A stretch of DNA of 5,400 nucleotides from Synechococcus sp. CO36386bin_37. Its GTDB lineage: Bacteria > Cyanobacteriota > Cyanobacteriia > PCC-6307 > Cyanobiaceae. Location: assembly GCA_011525445.1 (NCBI GenBank), contig WTGE01000240.1, forward strand, positions 1 through 5,400, given 5' to 3'. The notes beneath the pieces were generated by a model. It made no database searches. It saw nothing but the letters and a program-made list of their open reading frames with translations, and was not told the DNA's origin. Below, one piece after another: positions 1 through 5,400 of this stretch. Numbering within the stretch: position 1 is the stretch's first letter; each line of letters starts with the position of its first letter. The translations under genes and the position numbers were made by a program.

Positions 1-84
1 ACTCTGCGGTTTGGAATCATTAACCTTGTGTTGATTGGCTTCGGAGTGTTGTTGTAGTTAAGCAGCTTTATCCCTAATCATGGC
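1..84 (+). other. ftsH: Interrupted 5' end of ftsH (first transmembrane helix with in-frame TAG)
   Basis: Read in the frame of the downstream FtsH ORF, these bases encode LRFGIINLVLIGFGVLL, then TAG at 55-57, then LSSFIPNHG running directly into the Met at 85. The hydrophobic stretch is the expected first membrane helix of a cyanobacterial FtsH, which family members carry just before the conserved [12 protein letters not shown] segment. The homology therefore continues upstream across the stop, and the native start probably lies before base 1. The TAG sits where relatives have, as I recall, another Leu; one T-to-A change in a TTG codon would create it. It could be a real nonsense mutation, a sequencing or assembly error, or, less likely, a read-through site. 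There is no alternative in-frame ATG, GTG or TTG between the TAG and ATG 85. Confidence 0.75.
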
Positions 85-1854
85 ATGCAACAGGTGCCGA
101 GGGTGCCCTACTCGCTGTTCATTGATCAAGTGAATGATGGAGCCGTTAAACGTGCTTTCATCACTCAGGAGCAGATCCGTTACGAACTTAGCGAAGTGGA
201 AGAGGGCGCTCCGTCCGTACTCTCCACCACACCCATTTTTGACATGGATCTTCCTCAGCGTCTTGAGGAGAAAGGTGTTGAGTTTGCTGCTGCCCCGCCG
301 AAAAAACCGAACATTTTTACGACAATTCTGAGTTGGGTTGTACCACCTTTAATTTTTATTCTGGTGCTGCAATTCTTTGCACGCCGTTCCATGGGTGCTG
401 GTGGTGCTCAGGGGGCTCTGAGCTTCACCAAAAGTAAGGCAAAAGTATATGTTCCTGACGAACAGTCACGTGTCACATTTGCAGATGTTGCCGGTGTCGA
501 TGAAGCCAAGGATGAATTAACTGAAATTGTTGATTTCCTTAAAACACCAGAGCGCTATGCCGATATCGGTGCGCGCATTCCCAAAGGAGTTCTGTTGGTA
601 GGACCTCCTGGGACAGGCAAAACTCTGCTCTCAAAGGCAGTTGCTGGCGAGGCAGGAGTTCCCTTCTTCATCATCAGCGGCTCAGAATTTGTGGAGTTGT
701 TTGTTGGAGCAGGTGCAGCCCGTGTTCGAGATCTCTTCGAACAAGCCAAAAAGAATGCACCCTGCATCATCTTTATTGATGAACTTGATGCAATCGGTAA
801 AAGTCGATCCGGCTCCATGGGTGTTGTCGGTGGAAATGATGAACGCGAACAGACTTTGAATCAGCTCCTCACGGAGATGGATGGTTTCGCTTCCAAAGAC
901 AAACCAGTCATTGTTTTGGCTGCCACGAACCAGCCTGAGGTCCTCGATGCTGCCTTGCTACGTCCGGGTCGTTTTGATCGACAGGTTCTTGTGGACCGAC
1001 CAGATCTCTCTGGAAGGAAGACGATTCTGGAAATTTATGCGAAAAAAGTGAAACTCTCAGAGAGCGTTGACCTTGATCGAATCGCACAAGCCACAAGTGG
1101 TTTTGCTGGTGCGGACCTTGCCAATTTGGTGAATGAAGCAGCACTTCTAGCTGCACGGAACAAACAAACTGAAGTGTTACAAGCCGACCTTAATGAAGCA
1201 ATTGAGCGTGTTGTCGCTGGTCTCGAGAAGAAAAGTCGCGTGATGCAGGATGACGAGAAAAAAGTTGTTGCCTACCACGAAGTTGGCCACGCCATTGTTG
1301 GACATCTCATGCCGGGTGGCAGCAAAGTTGCAAAGATTTCGATCGTGCCTCGCGGTATGAGTGCTTTGGGTTACACACTTCAGCTTCCTACCGAAGAACG
1401 ATTCCTGAATACGCGCGAAGATCTTGAGGGACAAATTGCCACCCTTTTGGGTGGTCGATCTGCTGAAGAAATTGTGTTTGGCAAAATCACGACAGGCGCT
1501 GCCAACGATCTCCAACGGGCAACTGATATTGCAGAACAGATGGTTGGTACTTATGGAATGAGCGAAACTTTAGGACCTCTTGCTTATGACAAACAAGGTG
1601 GTGGTCGTTTCCTTGGTGGTGGTAACAACCCACGCAGAACAGTAAGTGATGCCACCGCTCAGGCCATTGATCGCGAGGTTCGTGGACTCGTGGATCGCGC
1701 CCACGATCAGGCTTTGGCAATTCTTCGTCAGAATATGGCCCTTCTGGAAACGATTTCACAAAAGATATTGGAGAAAGAAGTGATTGAGGGTGATGACCTC
1801 AAGGAGATGTTGTCTGCAAGTGTCATGCCGGGTGAACAACCTGCTGTTGTTTAA
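85..1854 (+). CDS. ftsH: ATP-dependent zinc metalloprotease FtsH (FtsH4-like), N-terminus interrupted
   Basis: FtsH is a membrane-anchored hexameric AAA+ protease that pulls membrane and soluble proteins into a zinc protease chamber. In cyanobacteria it handles photosystem II proteins and general quality control. Numbered from Met 85 (589 aa): lumenal/periplasmic segment about 5-75; membrane helix about 77-99; Walker A GPPGTGKT 173-180; pore loop FVG 206-208; Walker B IIFIDE 228-233; second region of homology 281-300 with arginine fingers R293 and R296; zinc motif HEVGH 398-402; third zinc ligand probably D475. The wording around [22 protein letters not shown] and [15 protein letters not shown] resembles Synechocystis FtsH4 (Sll1463) more than FtsH1, 2 or 3. 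Family length is about 615-628 aa, so roughly 30 N-terminal residues are missing, including membrane helix 1, which lies upstream of the TAG at 55-57. ATG 85 is the first start after that stop and has no Shine-Dalgarno sequence, so I doubt it is the native start. All catalytic parts are intact. The gene is visibly more AT-rich than the genes after it. Confidence 0.93.
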   Translation: MQQVPRVPYSLFIDQVNDGAVKRAFITQEQIRYELSEVEEGAPSVLSTTPIFDMDLPQRLEEKGVEFAAAPPKKPNIFTTILSWVVPPLIFILVLQFFARRSMGAGGAQGALSFTKSKAKVYVPDEQSRVTFADVAGVDEAKDELTEIVDFLKTPERYADIGARIPKGVLLVGPPGTGKTLLSKAVAGEAGVPFFIISGSEFVELFVGAGAARVRDLFEQAKKNAPCIIFIDELDAIGKSRSGSMGVVGGNDEREQTLNQLLTEMDGFASKDKPVIVLAATNQPEVLDAALLRPGRFDRQVLVDRPDLSGRKTILEIYAKKVKLSESVDLDRIAQATSGFAGADLANLVNEAALLAARNKQTEVLQADLNEAIERVVAGLEKKSRVMQDDEKKVVAYHEVGHAIVGHLMPGGSKVAKISIVPRGMSALGYTLQLPTEERFLNTREDLEGQIATLLGGRSAEEIVFGKITTGAANDLQRATDIAEQMVGTYGMSETLGPLAYDKQGGGRFLGGGNNPRRTVSDATAQAIDREVRGLVDRAHDQALAILRQNMALLETISQKILEKEVIEGDDLKEMLSASVMPGEQPAVV

Positions 1855-1891
1855 ACAGCTGAAGCGTCTGATTTCCATGATCATTTTCTCG

Positions 1892-1924
1892 AAGACTGTT
1901 CCTCATCAAGGGACAGTCTTTTTT
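1892..1924 (+). terminator. Rho-independent terminator after ftsH
   Basis: An 11-bp stem (AAGACTGTTCC at 1892-1902 with GGGACAGTCTT at 1910-1920, one T-G wobble, no mismatch) closes a 7-nt loop. It is followed by an uninterrupted T run to 1924 and a further T-rich stretch to about 1932. It lies 37 nt after the ftsH stop codon and separates ftsH transcription from argF. Confidence 0.9.
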
Positions 1925-2037
1925 GTTGTTTTCAGGGCTTGAGCTGTTTGGATTCCCGATTCGCACTCTCTGCCGTAAGAGCGTCGATGCTGTCGGCTAG
2001 CAAAGGCAACAGATCACACGTACACATGCTGTAAGGG

Positions 2038-2067
2038 TTGACGAGCAGGCCTTTTATCCCCGATAAC
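2038..2067 (+). promoter_or_regulatory. Possible sigma-70-type promoter for argF
   Basis: TTGACG (2038-2043, 5 of 6 match to the -35 consensus) is followed after 18 nt by GATAAC (2062-2067, 4 of 6 match to the -10 consensus). It lies between the ftsH terminator and argF, where a promoter is needed, and would give a leader of only about 13-15 nt. The rest of the 1925-2087 gap shows no gene or RNA that I can identify. The call is from pattern only. Confidence 0.4.
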
Positions 2068-2087
2068 ATTCCTTTAAAGCCGCTGGA

Positions 2088-3035
2088 ATGGACAAGGGCG
2101 TCGCTGCTGTATTAACACCCTTACGCGGGTGTGATTACCTGTCTTCTGCAGATGTCTCTGCGGAGCAGGCCCAGGCACTGCTAGAGCTTGCTCGACAACT
2201 GAAATCAGGAGAGCGCCGTATCGATCTCGGCAATCGTGTGCTCGGCTTGATTTTCTCCAAGGCTTCGACCCGCACACGGGTGAGTTTTCAGGTCGCGATG
2301 GCTCGTCTTGGAGGACAAACCGTGGACTTGAATCCCCAGCTGACACAGCTGGGTCGAGGGGAACCGCTGGAAGATACGGCCAGAGTGCTGAGTCGTTTCT
2401 GTGATGTTCTCGCTGTTCGCACCTTTGCCCAACAGGAGCTTGCGGACTATGCATACTGGGCCTCAATTCCTGTGATCAACGCTCTGACAGATCTTGAGCA
2501 TCCCTGTCAGGCACTTGCTGATTACCTCACCATGCAGGAATCCTTTGGTGATCTGAAGGGGCAAACCCTCGCCTACGTGGGAGATGGAAACAACGTGGCT
2601 CATTCCTTGATGCTCTGTGGTGCTCTTCTTGGCGTGAATGTGCGTCTTGGGTGCCCCGAAGGATTTGAACCTCTCCCGGGTGTGCTCGATCAGGCCCGTT
2701 CCCTTGCGGTCTCAGGGGCTCAAATCGAAGTGATGAGCGATCCAGTGCTGGCTGTTCGCGGTGCTCAGGCGCTGTATACCGACGTATGGGCTTCCATGGG
2801 CCAGGAGCAGGAGCAGGCTGAGCGTGAACAGGCCTTCAAAGGTTTCTGTCTGGACGAAGCACTCCTGGCGGAAGCCGATCCCAACGCGATTGTGTTGCAC
2901 TGTTTGCCCGCTCATCGAGATGAGGAGATCAGTTCAGGGGTGATGGAGGGTGCTGCCAGTCGCATTTTTGATCAAGCTGAAAATCGTCTCCATGCCCAGC
3001 AGGCTCTGCTCGCCGTCCTACTGGGGGGGCTGTGA
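2088..3035 (+). CDS. argF: Ornithine carbamoyltransferase
   Basis: ArgF joins carbamoyl phosphate to ornithine to make citrulline in cytosolic arginine synthesis (EC 2.1.3.3) and works as a trimer. The 315-aa length is normal for the family. Signatures in order: carbamoyl-phosphate loop STRTR 60-64; LGRGEPLEDTARVLSR 88-103, including the conserved EDTARVLSR segment; HPCQ 138-141; YVGDGNNV 163-170, the start of the ornithine domain; DVWASMG 232-238, the ornithine-binding SMG loop; HCLP 271-274 with the active-site Cys. These separate it from aspartate carbamoyltransferase. ATG 2088 gives an N-terminus that fits cyanobacterial ArgF; no clear Shine-Dalgarno precedes it, which fits a very short leader. 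The stop TGA (3033-3035) overlaps the GTG start of the hydrolase gene. The last codons read CTG GGG GGG CTG TGA, placing a seven-G run just before the stop. Confidence 0.97.
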   Translation: MDKGVAAVLTPLRGCDYLSSADVSAEQAQALLELARQLKSGERRIDLGNRVLGLIFSKASTRTRVSFQVAMARLGGQTVDLNPQLTQLGRGEPLEDTARVLSRFCDVLAVRTFAQQELADYAYWASIPVINALTDLEHPCQALADYLTMQESFGDLKGQTLAYVGDGNNVAHSLMLCGALLGVNVRLGCPEGFEPLPGVLDQARSLAVSGAQIEVMSDPVLAVRGAQALYTDVWASMGQEQEQAEREQAFKGFCLDEALLAEADPNAIVLHCLPAHRDEEISSGVMEGAASRIFDQAENRLHAQQALLAVLLGGL

Positions 3036-3784
3036 TCGCATCACCCGAGTCATTCTCACTTCCTGGTGGAGCGGTCACCGTGGTTCTGATTCATGGCTTT
3101 ACCGGATCGTCTGCAGAGATGCAACTTCTTGCAAAATCCATGAATGCTGAAGGTTATGGCGTTGAGGTTCCCTTGCTGGAGGGCCATGGGACCAACCTGA
3201 GTGATCTGATGGAGGTTGATCCACAACAGTGGATCGATCGACTCGATGGCTTGATTGCGCGTTTGTTGTTGGAGGGAAAGATGGTGGTGGTTGGAGGTCT
3301 TTCGCTGGGATCGATTTTGAGTTTGCAGGTGGCGTTGCGTTACCCCCAAATCAAGGCACTGTTGCTTTACTCGCCTCCGATTCGCAGTGGAGACCCTCGT
3401 CGCTTTTTGGCTCCATTGCTCACCCGGTTCAGGCAATCGCTGGCAAAGCCCCCCTCTGATTTTGTGGATCCGATGGCGTCGGAGCGTCTCTGGTCTTACG
3501 ACCGTTATCCAGTGGCGACAAGTGCTCGTGTTCTGCAACTGATCTCGCGCACCCGGAAGCAACTCAAGAGCGTTGAGCAACCATTGCTCGCGATTGCAAG
3601 TCGTTGCGACAATGTGATTTCGATCAGTGGGATTGAGTTGTTGATGCGCACCGTGCAATCCAATCCGAAGGAGCTTCAATGGTTGGAACGCAGCAGCCAT
3701 GCGATCACGGTGGATGCTGAATGGACGACAGTACGTGATCTCAGCCTGAGTTTTCTTCGTAAGATTTTCTCAACATCTGCATGA
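3032..3784 (+). CDS. Alpha/beta hydrolase, Est30 carboxylesterase / monoacylglycerol lipase-like
   Basis: A 250-aa predicted cytosolic serine hydrolase with no signal peptide. It has an N-terminal strand followed by HGFTGSS (21-27, oxyanion region), EGHG (50-53), the nucleophile elbow GLSLG (89-93, Ser91), probable acid D193 in SRCDNVIS, and catalytic His223 in SSHAITVD. The order and wording, especially HGFTG, GLSLG and S-x-H-x-I-T-x-D, match the Bacillus/Geobacillus Est30 family, which cleaves short- to medium-chain esters and monoacylglycerols. The natural substrate here is unknown. The start is GTG 3032, overlapping the argF stop as GTGA, with a G-run at 3023-3029 as a poor Shine-Dalgarno, so translation is probably coupled to argF. 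Nothing links the chemistry to arginine synthesis; position after argF may only reflect co-transcription. The 48-aa gene that follows is in the same frame, one stop and one sense codon away. Confidence 0.88.
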   Translation: MIASPESFSLPGGAVTVVLIHGFTGSSAEMQLLAKSMNAEGYGVEVPLLEGHGTNLSDLMEVDPQQWIDRLDGLIARLLLEGKMVVVGGLSLGSILSLQVALRYPQIKALLLYSPPIRSGDPRRFLAPLLTRFRQSLAKPPSDFVDPMASERLWSYDRYPVATSARVLQLISRTRKQLKSVEQPLLAIASRCDNVISISGIELLMRTVQSNPKELQWLERSSHAITVDAEWTTVRDLSLSFLRKIFSTSA

Positions 3785-3787
3785 AGC

Positions 3788-3934
3788 ATGGATCCAGTTG
3801 AACGCGAGAACTGGCAAAGGATTCTCGACAGTCTTGAAGCGGCTGGTGATCGTGAGAGCGGTTTTTATCGCAGAGCTCAAGCCATCTGTAACGGTGAGCC
3901 GGATCCCCTCCAGGAACAGGAGAAAAATCTATGA
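3788..3934 (+). CDS. Small acidic 48-aa protein of unknown function
   Basis: The ORF starts at ATG 3788, three nt after the hydrolase stop, and ends at TGA 3932-3934, which overlaps the next start as ATGA. Residues 1-20 are MDPVERENWQRILDSLEAAG; the rest has DRESGFYRRAQAIC (21-34), then GEPDP (36-40), then a polar tail. It is charged, probably helical at the N-terminus, soluble, with one Cys (34) and no membrane segment or signal peptide. It fills an otherwise unexplained 146-nt gap between two genes, and its stop/start overlap matches the junctions around it, which is the main reason to call it real. No good Shine-Dalgarno is visible, so re-initiation after the hydrolase stop is likely. I recall similar short picocyanobacterial proteins but cannot name a family or function. 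Confidence 0.75.
   Translation: MDPVERENWQRILDSLEAAGDRESGFYRRAQAICNGEPDPLQEQEKNL
3918..3922 (+). promoter_or_regulatory. Shine-Dalgarno AGGAG for the 82-aa gene
   Basis: AGGAG sits 8 nt before ATG 3931, inside the end of the 48-aa gene. It fixes the start of the 82-aa protein and supports the ATGA overlap as a genuine translation start. Confidence 0.75.
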
Positions 3935-4179
3935 GTATCAACCCGATCGAGCGTGGCCTGGAGCAATCGTTCGAGCTCGAAAAGTGGGGTCGGTTCATCC
4001 GGGAGTGCGATGACATCGAGTCTCTGCGAGAAACAGCTCTGTCTCTATTGCAGCAAATGGCTCAGCTCAAGGCTTCCAGTGCCTGGATGGCCACACGTGC
4101 CTCCGAATCTGAAAATGCCAAATTGGAGATGCTTGCCGAACTGATTAAGCGGAACAATGTTGACCAGGAGAAGGGATGA
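3931..4179 (+). CDS. Conserved-looking 82-aa helical protein of unknown function
   Basis: The protein begins MSINPIERGLEQSFELEKWG and continues as one or two long amphipathic helices (about 29-76), with leucines spaced as in a coiled coil or helical bundle (ESLRETALSLLQQMAQLK, 30-47, and AKLEMLAELIKR, 63-74). It has one Cys (26), no signal peptide and no membrane helix, so it is probably cytosolic and may act through protein contacts. The start is well supported by AGGAG 8 nt upstream. Both ends overlap neighbours by four bases (ATGA at 3931-3934 and 4176-4179), suggesting coupled translation with the 48-aa and 152-aa genes. The NPIERG opening recalls a family of short cyanobacterial hypothetical proteins, but I cannot give a name or a function. 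Confidence 0.85.
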   Translation: MSINPIERGLEQSFELEKWGRFIRECDDIESLRETALSLLQQMAQLKASSAWMATRASESENAKLEMLAELIKRNNVDQEKG

Positions 4180-4634
4180 GTTTTAGGACGCAGTTGCAGA
4201 AAGCCTCCTTGGTTTCAACCCTTGTGATGGCAGGTTTCGCTGGTGTGGCCACCGCTCCGCCGAGTCTTGCGGGCTGGGCACCCAAACCAGAGCCCACCTT
4301 CTGGCGCGAGGTGCGTCGCAGCGTGATGGATCAGGATCCATCCAAACAGCCAGAGTGGATTTTCATGGAGGCAAAGATGTCTCCCAAAGTTGATGCCGCT
4401 GAATACATGGGTGATCCTCGGCGTCGTGATGAGATTGTGACTTTTCAAGCCTTGCTGCTGGTGCGCCGGGGAGAGTCCAGTCCCTGGGATGCAAGGCGGG
4501 TTTCCATGCGAGCCCAGTGTCTTGACGGGGTGTTGCAACGACAGAATCAGGAGGGGATTTGGAGCGCCTATCCAGGACGCGAGGGAGTGGAGGCGAGGGT
4601 GAACTGGATCTGTGCCCAAGCTCCGAAGCTCTGA
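4176..4634 (+). CDS. Exported 152-aa protein of unknown function
   Basis: Residues 1-32 look like a Sec signal peptide: a charged start (MSFRTQLQK), a hydrophobic core about 11-26, then PPSLAG with likely cleavage after Ala32. The mature part of about 120 aa has WAPKPEPTFWREVRRSVMDQD (34-54), PEWIFMEAKMSP (59-70), a stretch rich in beta-branched and aliphatic residues about 87-97 (IVTFQALLLVR), and only two cysteines, C115 (RAQCLDG) and C146 (NWICAQ). The cysteines could form a disulfide in the periplasm or thylakoid lumen. ATG 4176 overlaps the previous stop, with AGGAG at 4166-4170 five nt upstream. It is the last gene of the argF run; no terminator follows before lexA. I do not recognise a domain. 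A role in the cell envelope or lumen is inference from the signal peptide alone. Confidence 0.85.
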   Translation: MSFRTQLQKASLVSTLVMAGFAGVATAPPSLAGWAPKPEPTFWREVRRSVMDQDPSKQPEWIFMEAKMSPKVDAAEYMGDPRRRDEIVTFQALLLVRRGESSPWDARRVSMRAQCLDGVLQRQNQEGIWSAYPGREGVEARVNWICAQAPKL

Positions 4635-4639
4635 ACGGC

Positions 4640-4668
4640 TTGCCAAATCCAGACAAAATAGGTACATA
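4640..4668 (+). promoter_or_regulatory. Probable lexA promoter overlapping the LexA box
   Basis: TTGCCA (4640-4645, 5 of 6 to the -35 consensus) is followed after 17 nt by TACATA (4663-4668, a weak -10 with 3 of 6 matches). The -10 lies inside the LexA palindrome, the geometry expected of a self-repressed promoter. The weak -10 keeps confidence moderate. Confidence 0.4.
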
Positions 4669-4674
4669 TGTATT
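4661..4674 (+). promoter_or_regulatory. LexA operator (cyanobacterial SOS box)
   Basis: GGTACATATGTATT matches the cyanobacterial LexA-box consensus as I recall it (RGTACNNNDGTWCB) at 13 of 14 positions; only the last C of GTWC is T. The core TACATATGTA (4663-4672) is a perfect 10-bp palindrome. It lies 20 nt before the lexA start, so LexA bound here would repress its own gene. Confidence 0.75.
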
Positions 4675-4694
4675 GAATCATTTGAATCGCCTCA

Positions 4695-5312
4695 GTGACG
4701 ATTGGATCTCCCGAGCCGCTGACGACTGCTCAACAGGAGTTGTACGACTGGCTCTCGGATTACATTGCTACCCATCGGCACAGCCCTTCAATCCGTCAGA
4801 TGATGCAGGCGATGGGGTTGCGTTCACCAGCGCCCGTTCAAAGTCGACTGCGTCATCTGCAGCAAAAGGGATGGCTGACCTGGCAAGAGGGTCAAGCCCG
4901 CACCCTTCAATTGCTAGGTGATGTGGCTTCAGGAATTCCCGTTCTTGGAGCTGTTGCAGCCGGTGGCTTGGTGGAAACCTTTGATGACGTTCAGGAGCAT
5001 CTTGACCTGGCTCCCATTCTTGAAACCCGCGGATTGTTCGCTCTTGCTGTGAATGGGGATTCAATGGTCGATGCACACATCGCTGATGGAGATGTTGTGC
5101 TGATGGAGCCTGTGCCAGAGCCAAGGCAATTGCGCCAAGGCACAATTGTGAGTGCTCTCGTAGCTGGAAGTGGAACTACCCTGAAGCATTTTCATCTGGA
5201 TGGAAGCGTCGTTCGCCTGGAAGCTGCGAACCCCGCCTATGACCCGATTGAGCTGCCTGCAGAGCAGGTTCAGGTGCAGGGCAAATTGATGGCTGTCTGG
5301 CGTCAGGTTTGA
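4695..5312 (+). CDS. lexA: LexA repressor, self-cleaving
   Basis: LexA represses SOS genes and is inactivated by RecA-stimulated self-cleavage after DNA damage. The 205-aa product has an N-terminal winged helix-turn-helix (about 10-70, including LTTAQQELYDWL and SPSIRQMMQAMGLRSPAPVQ) and a C-terminal S24 peptidase domain (about 82-205). The cleavage bond is Ala89-Gly90 in VAAGGL. The nucleophile is Ser123 in NGDSMVD and the general base is Lys164 in TTLKHF, so the catalytic dyad and scissile bond are intact. This differs from Synechocystis LexA, reported to lack such residues and to act outside SOS. Start: GTG 4695 is the only possible upstream start, because TGA lies in frame at 4683-4685; no Shine-Dalgarno is visible. 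A near-consensus LexA box precedes it, indicating autoregulation. Confidence 0.96.
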   Translation: MTIGSPEPLTTAQQELYDWLSDYIATHRHSPSIRQMMQAMGLRSPAPVQSRLRHLQQKGWLTWQEGQARTLQLLGDVASGIPVLGAVAAGGLVETFDDVQEHLDLAPILETRGLFALAVNGDSMVDAHIADGDVVLMEPVPEPRQLRQGTIVSALVAGSGTTLKHFHLDGSVVRLEAANPAYDPIELPAEQVQVQGKLMAVWRQV

Positions 5313-5375
5313 GCACCGCGGCGGTGTATGCTTCGCCTGAACAAAAGCACAGCTCAAGGGCTTGCTCATGTTTAT

Positions 5376-5400
5376 GGGGCCATAGCTCAGCTGGTAGAGC
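5376..5400 (+). tRNA. tRNA, probably tRNA-Ala (5' part only)
   Basis: GGGGCCA (5376-5382) is a 7-nt acceptor strand, then TA, D-stem GCTC (5385-5388), D-loop AGCTGGTA and GAGC (5397-5400), which pairs with the D-stem. This is the canonical start of a bacterial tRNA and the wording fits tRNA-Ala. The anticodon lies outside the window, so amino-acid identity is probable and the isoacceptor is unknown. It begins 63 nt after the lexA stop on the same strand, with no convincing terminator or promoter between. Confidence 0.85.

Noticed and set aside
1177..1759. Minus-strand open frames inside ftsH
   Set aside because: They are frame shadows of a strongly conserved gene, with no start signals or domain content.
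2020..2033. Possible NtcA site upstream of argF
   Set aside because: The spacing gives GTA-N8-GTA rather than GTA-N8-TAC, so only half the site matches.
3056..3700. Long minus-strand open frame (214 codons) opposite the hydrolase gene
   Set aside because: It lies wholly antisense to a well-supported alpha/beta hydrolase, has low-complexity Q/H/R-rich content and no recognisable domain.
3788..4634. Toxin-antitoxin or defence module made of the short genes
   Set aside because: The coupled small ORFs suggested it, but no toxin fold, DNA-binding motif or nuclease motif is visible, and one member is exported. There is no positive evidence.
4215..4667. Minus-strand open frame (150 codons) opposite the exported protein and the lexA operator
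   Set aside because: It is antisense to a gene with a signal peptide, Shine-Dalgarno and coupled start; the translation has no domain character and would run through the LexA box.
4559..4921. Plus-strand open frame bridging the end of the exported gene and lexA
   Set aside because: It overlaps two better-supported genes in another frame and reads through the lexA operator; its composition is Ser/Ala/Asp shadow-like.
5314..5328. Hairpin after lexA as a terminator
   Set aside because: CACC/GGTG pairs for only about 4 bp around a GC-rich loop and no T run follows.

Overview
The window looks like core chromosome of a marine picocyanobacterium (Synechococcus, or a high-GC Prochlorococcus relative). 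This rests on an FtsH4-type thylakoid protease, a cyanobacterial ArgF, a LexA with a cyanobacterial-type SOS box, and very compact spacing with ATGA/GTGA gene overlaps. The assignment comes from remembered family sequences, not from a search. Every supported gene is on the + strand.

Layout. (1) 1-1854: an ftsH gene whose beginning lies before the window. Its reading frame is cut by an in-frame TAG at 55-57, inside the first transmembrane helix; the frame resumes and is open from ATG 85 to 1854. A strong intrinsic terminator follows at 1892-1924. (2) 1925-2087: non-coding, with a plausible promoter just before argF. (3) 2088-4634: a tightly packed run of argF (ornithine carbamoyltransferase), an Est30-like alpha/beta hydrolase, a 48-aa protein, an 82-aa protein and a 152-aa exported protein. 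Three of the four junctions are 4-base start/stop overlaps and the fourth has a 3-nt gap, so the five genes are probably one translationally coupled operon. (4) 4635-4694: a short gap holding a near-consensus LexA operator over the probable lexA promoter. (5) 4695-5312: lexA, with its self-cleavage machinery intact. (6) 5376-5400: the first 25 nt of a tRNA, most likely tRNA-Ala, cut off by the window end.

Functionally, ftsH (membrane protein quality control), argF (arginine synthesis) and lexA (SOS regulator) are unrelated housekeeping genes. The least understood part is the run of three short unrecognised proteins between the hydrolase and lexA. No terminator is visible between the 152-aa gene and lexA, so the argF transcript may read into lexA, which also appears to have its own self-regulated promoter.

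The points most worth checking are the amber codon in ftsH, the small-protein cluster (including a 48-aa gene that is easy to miss), the G-heptamer at the argF/hydrolase overlap that sits in slippery phase, and the LexA box. I see no mobile element, CRISPR array or obvious new defence system.
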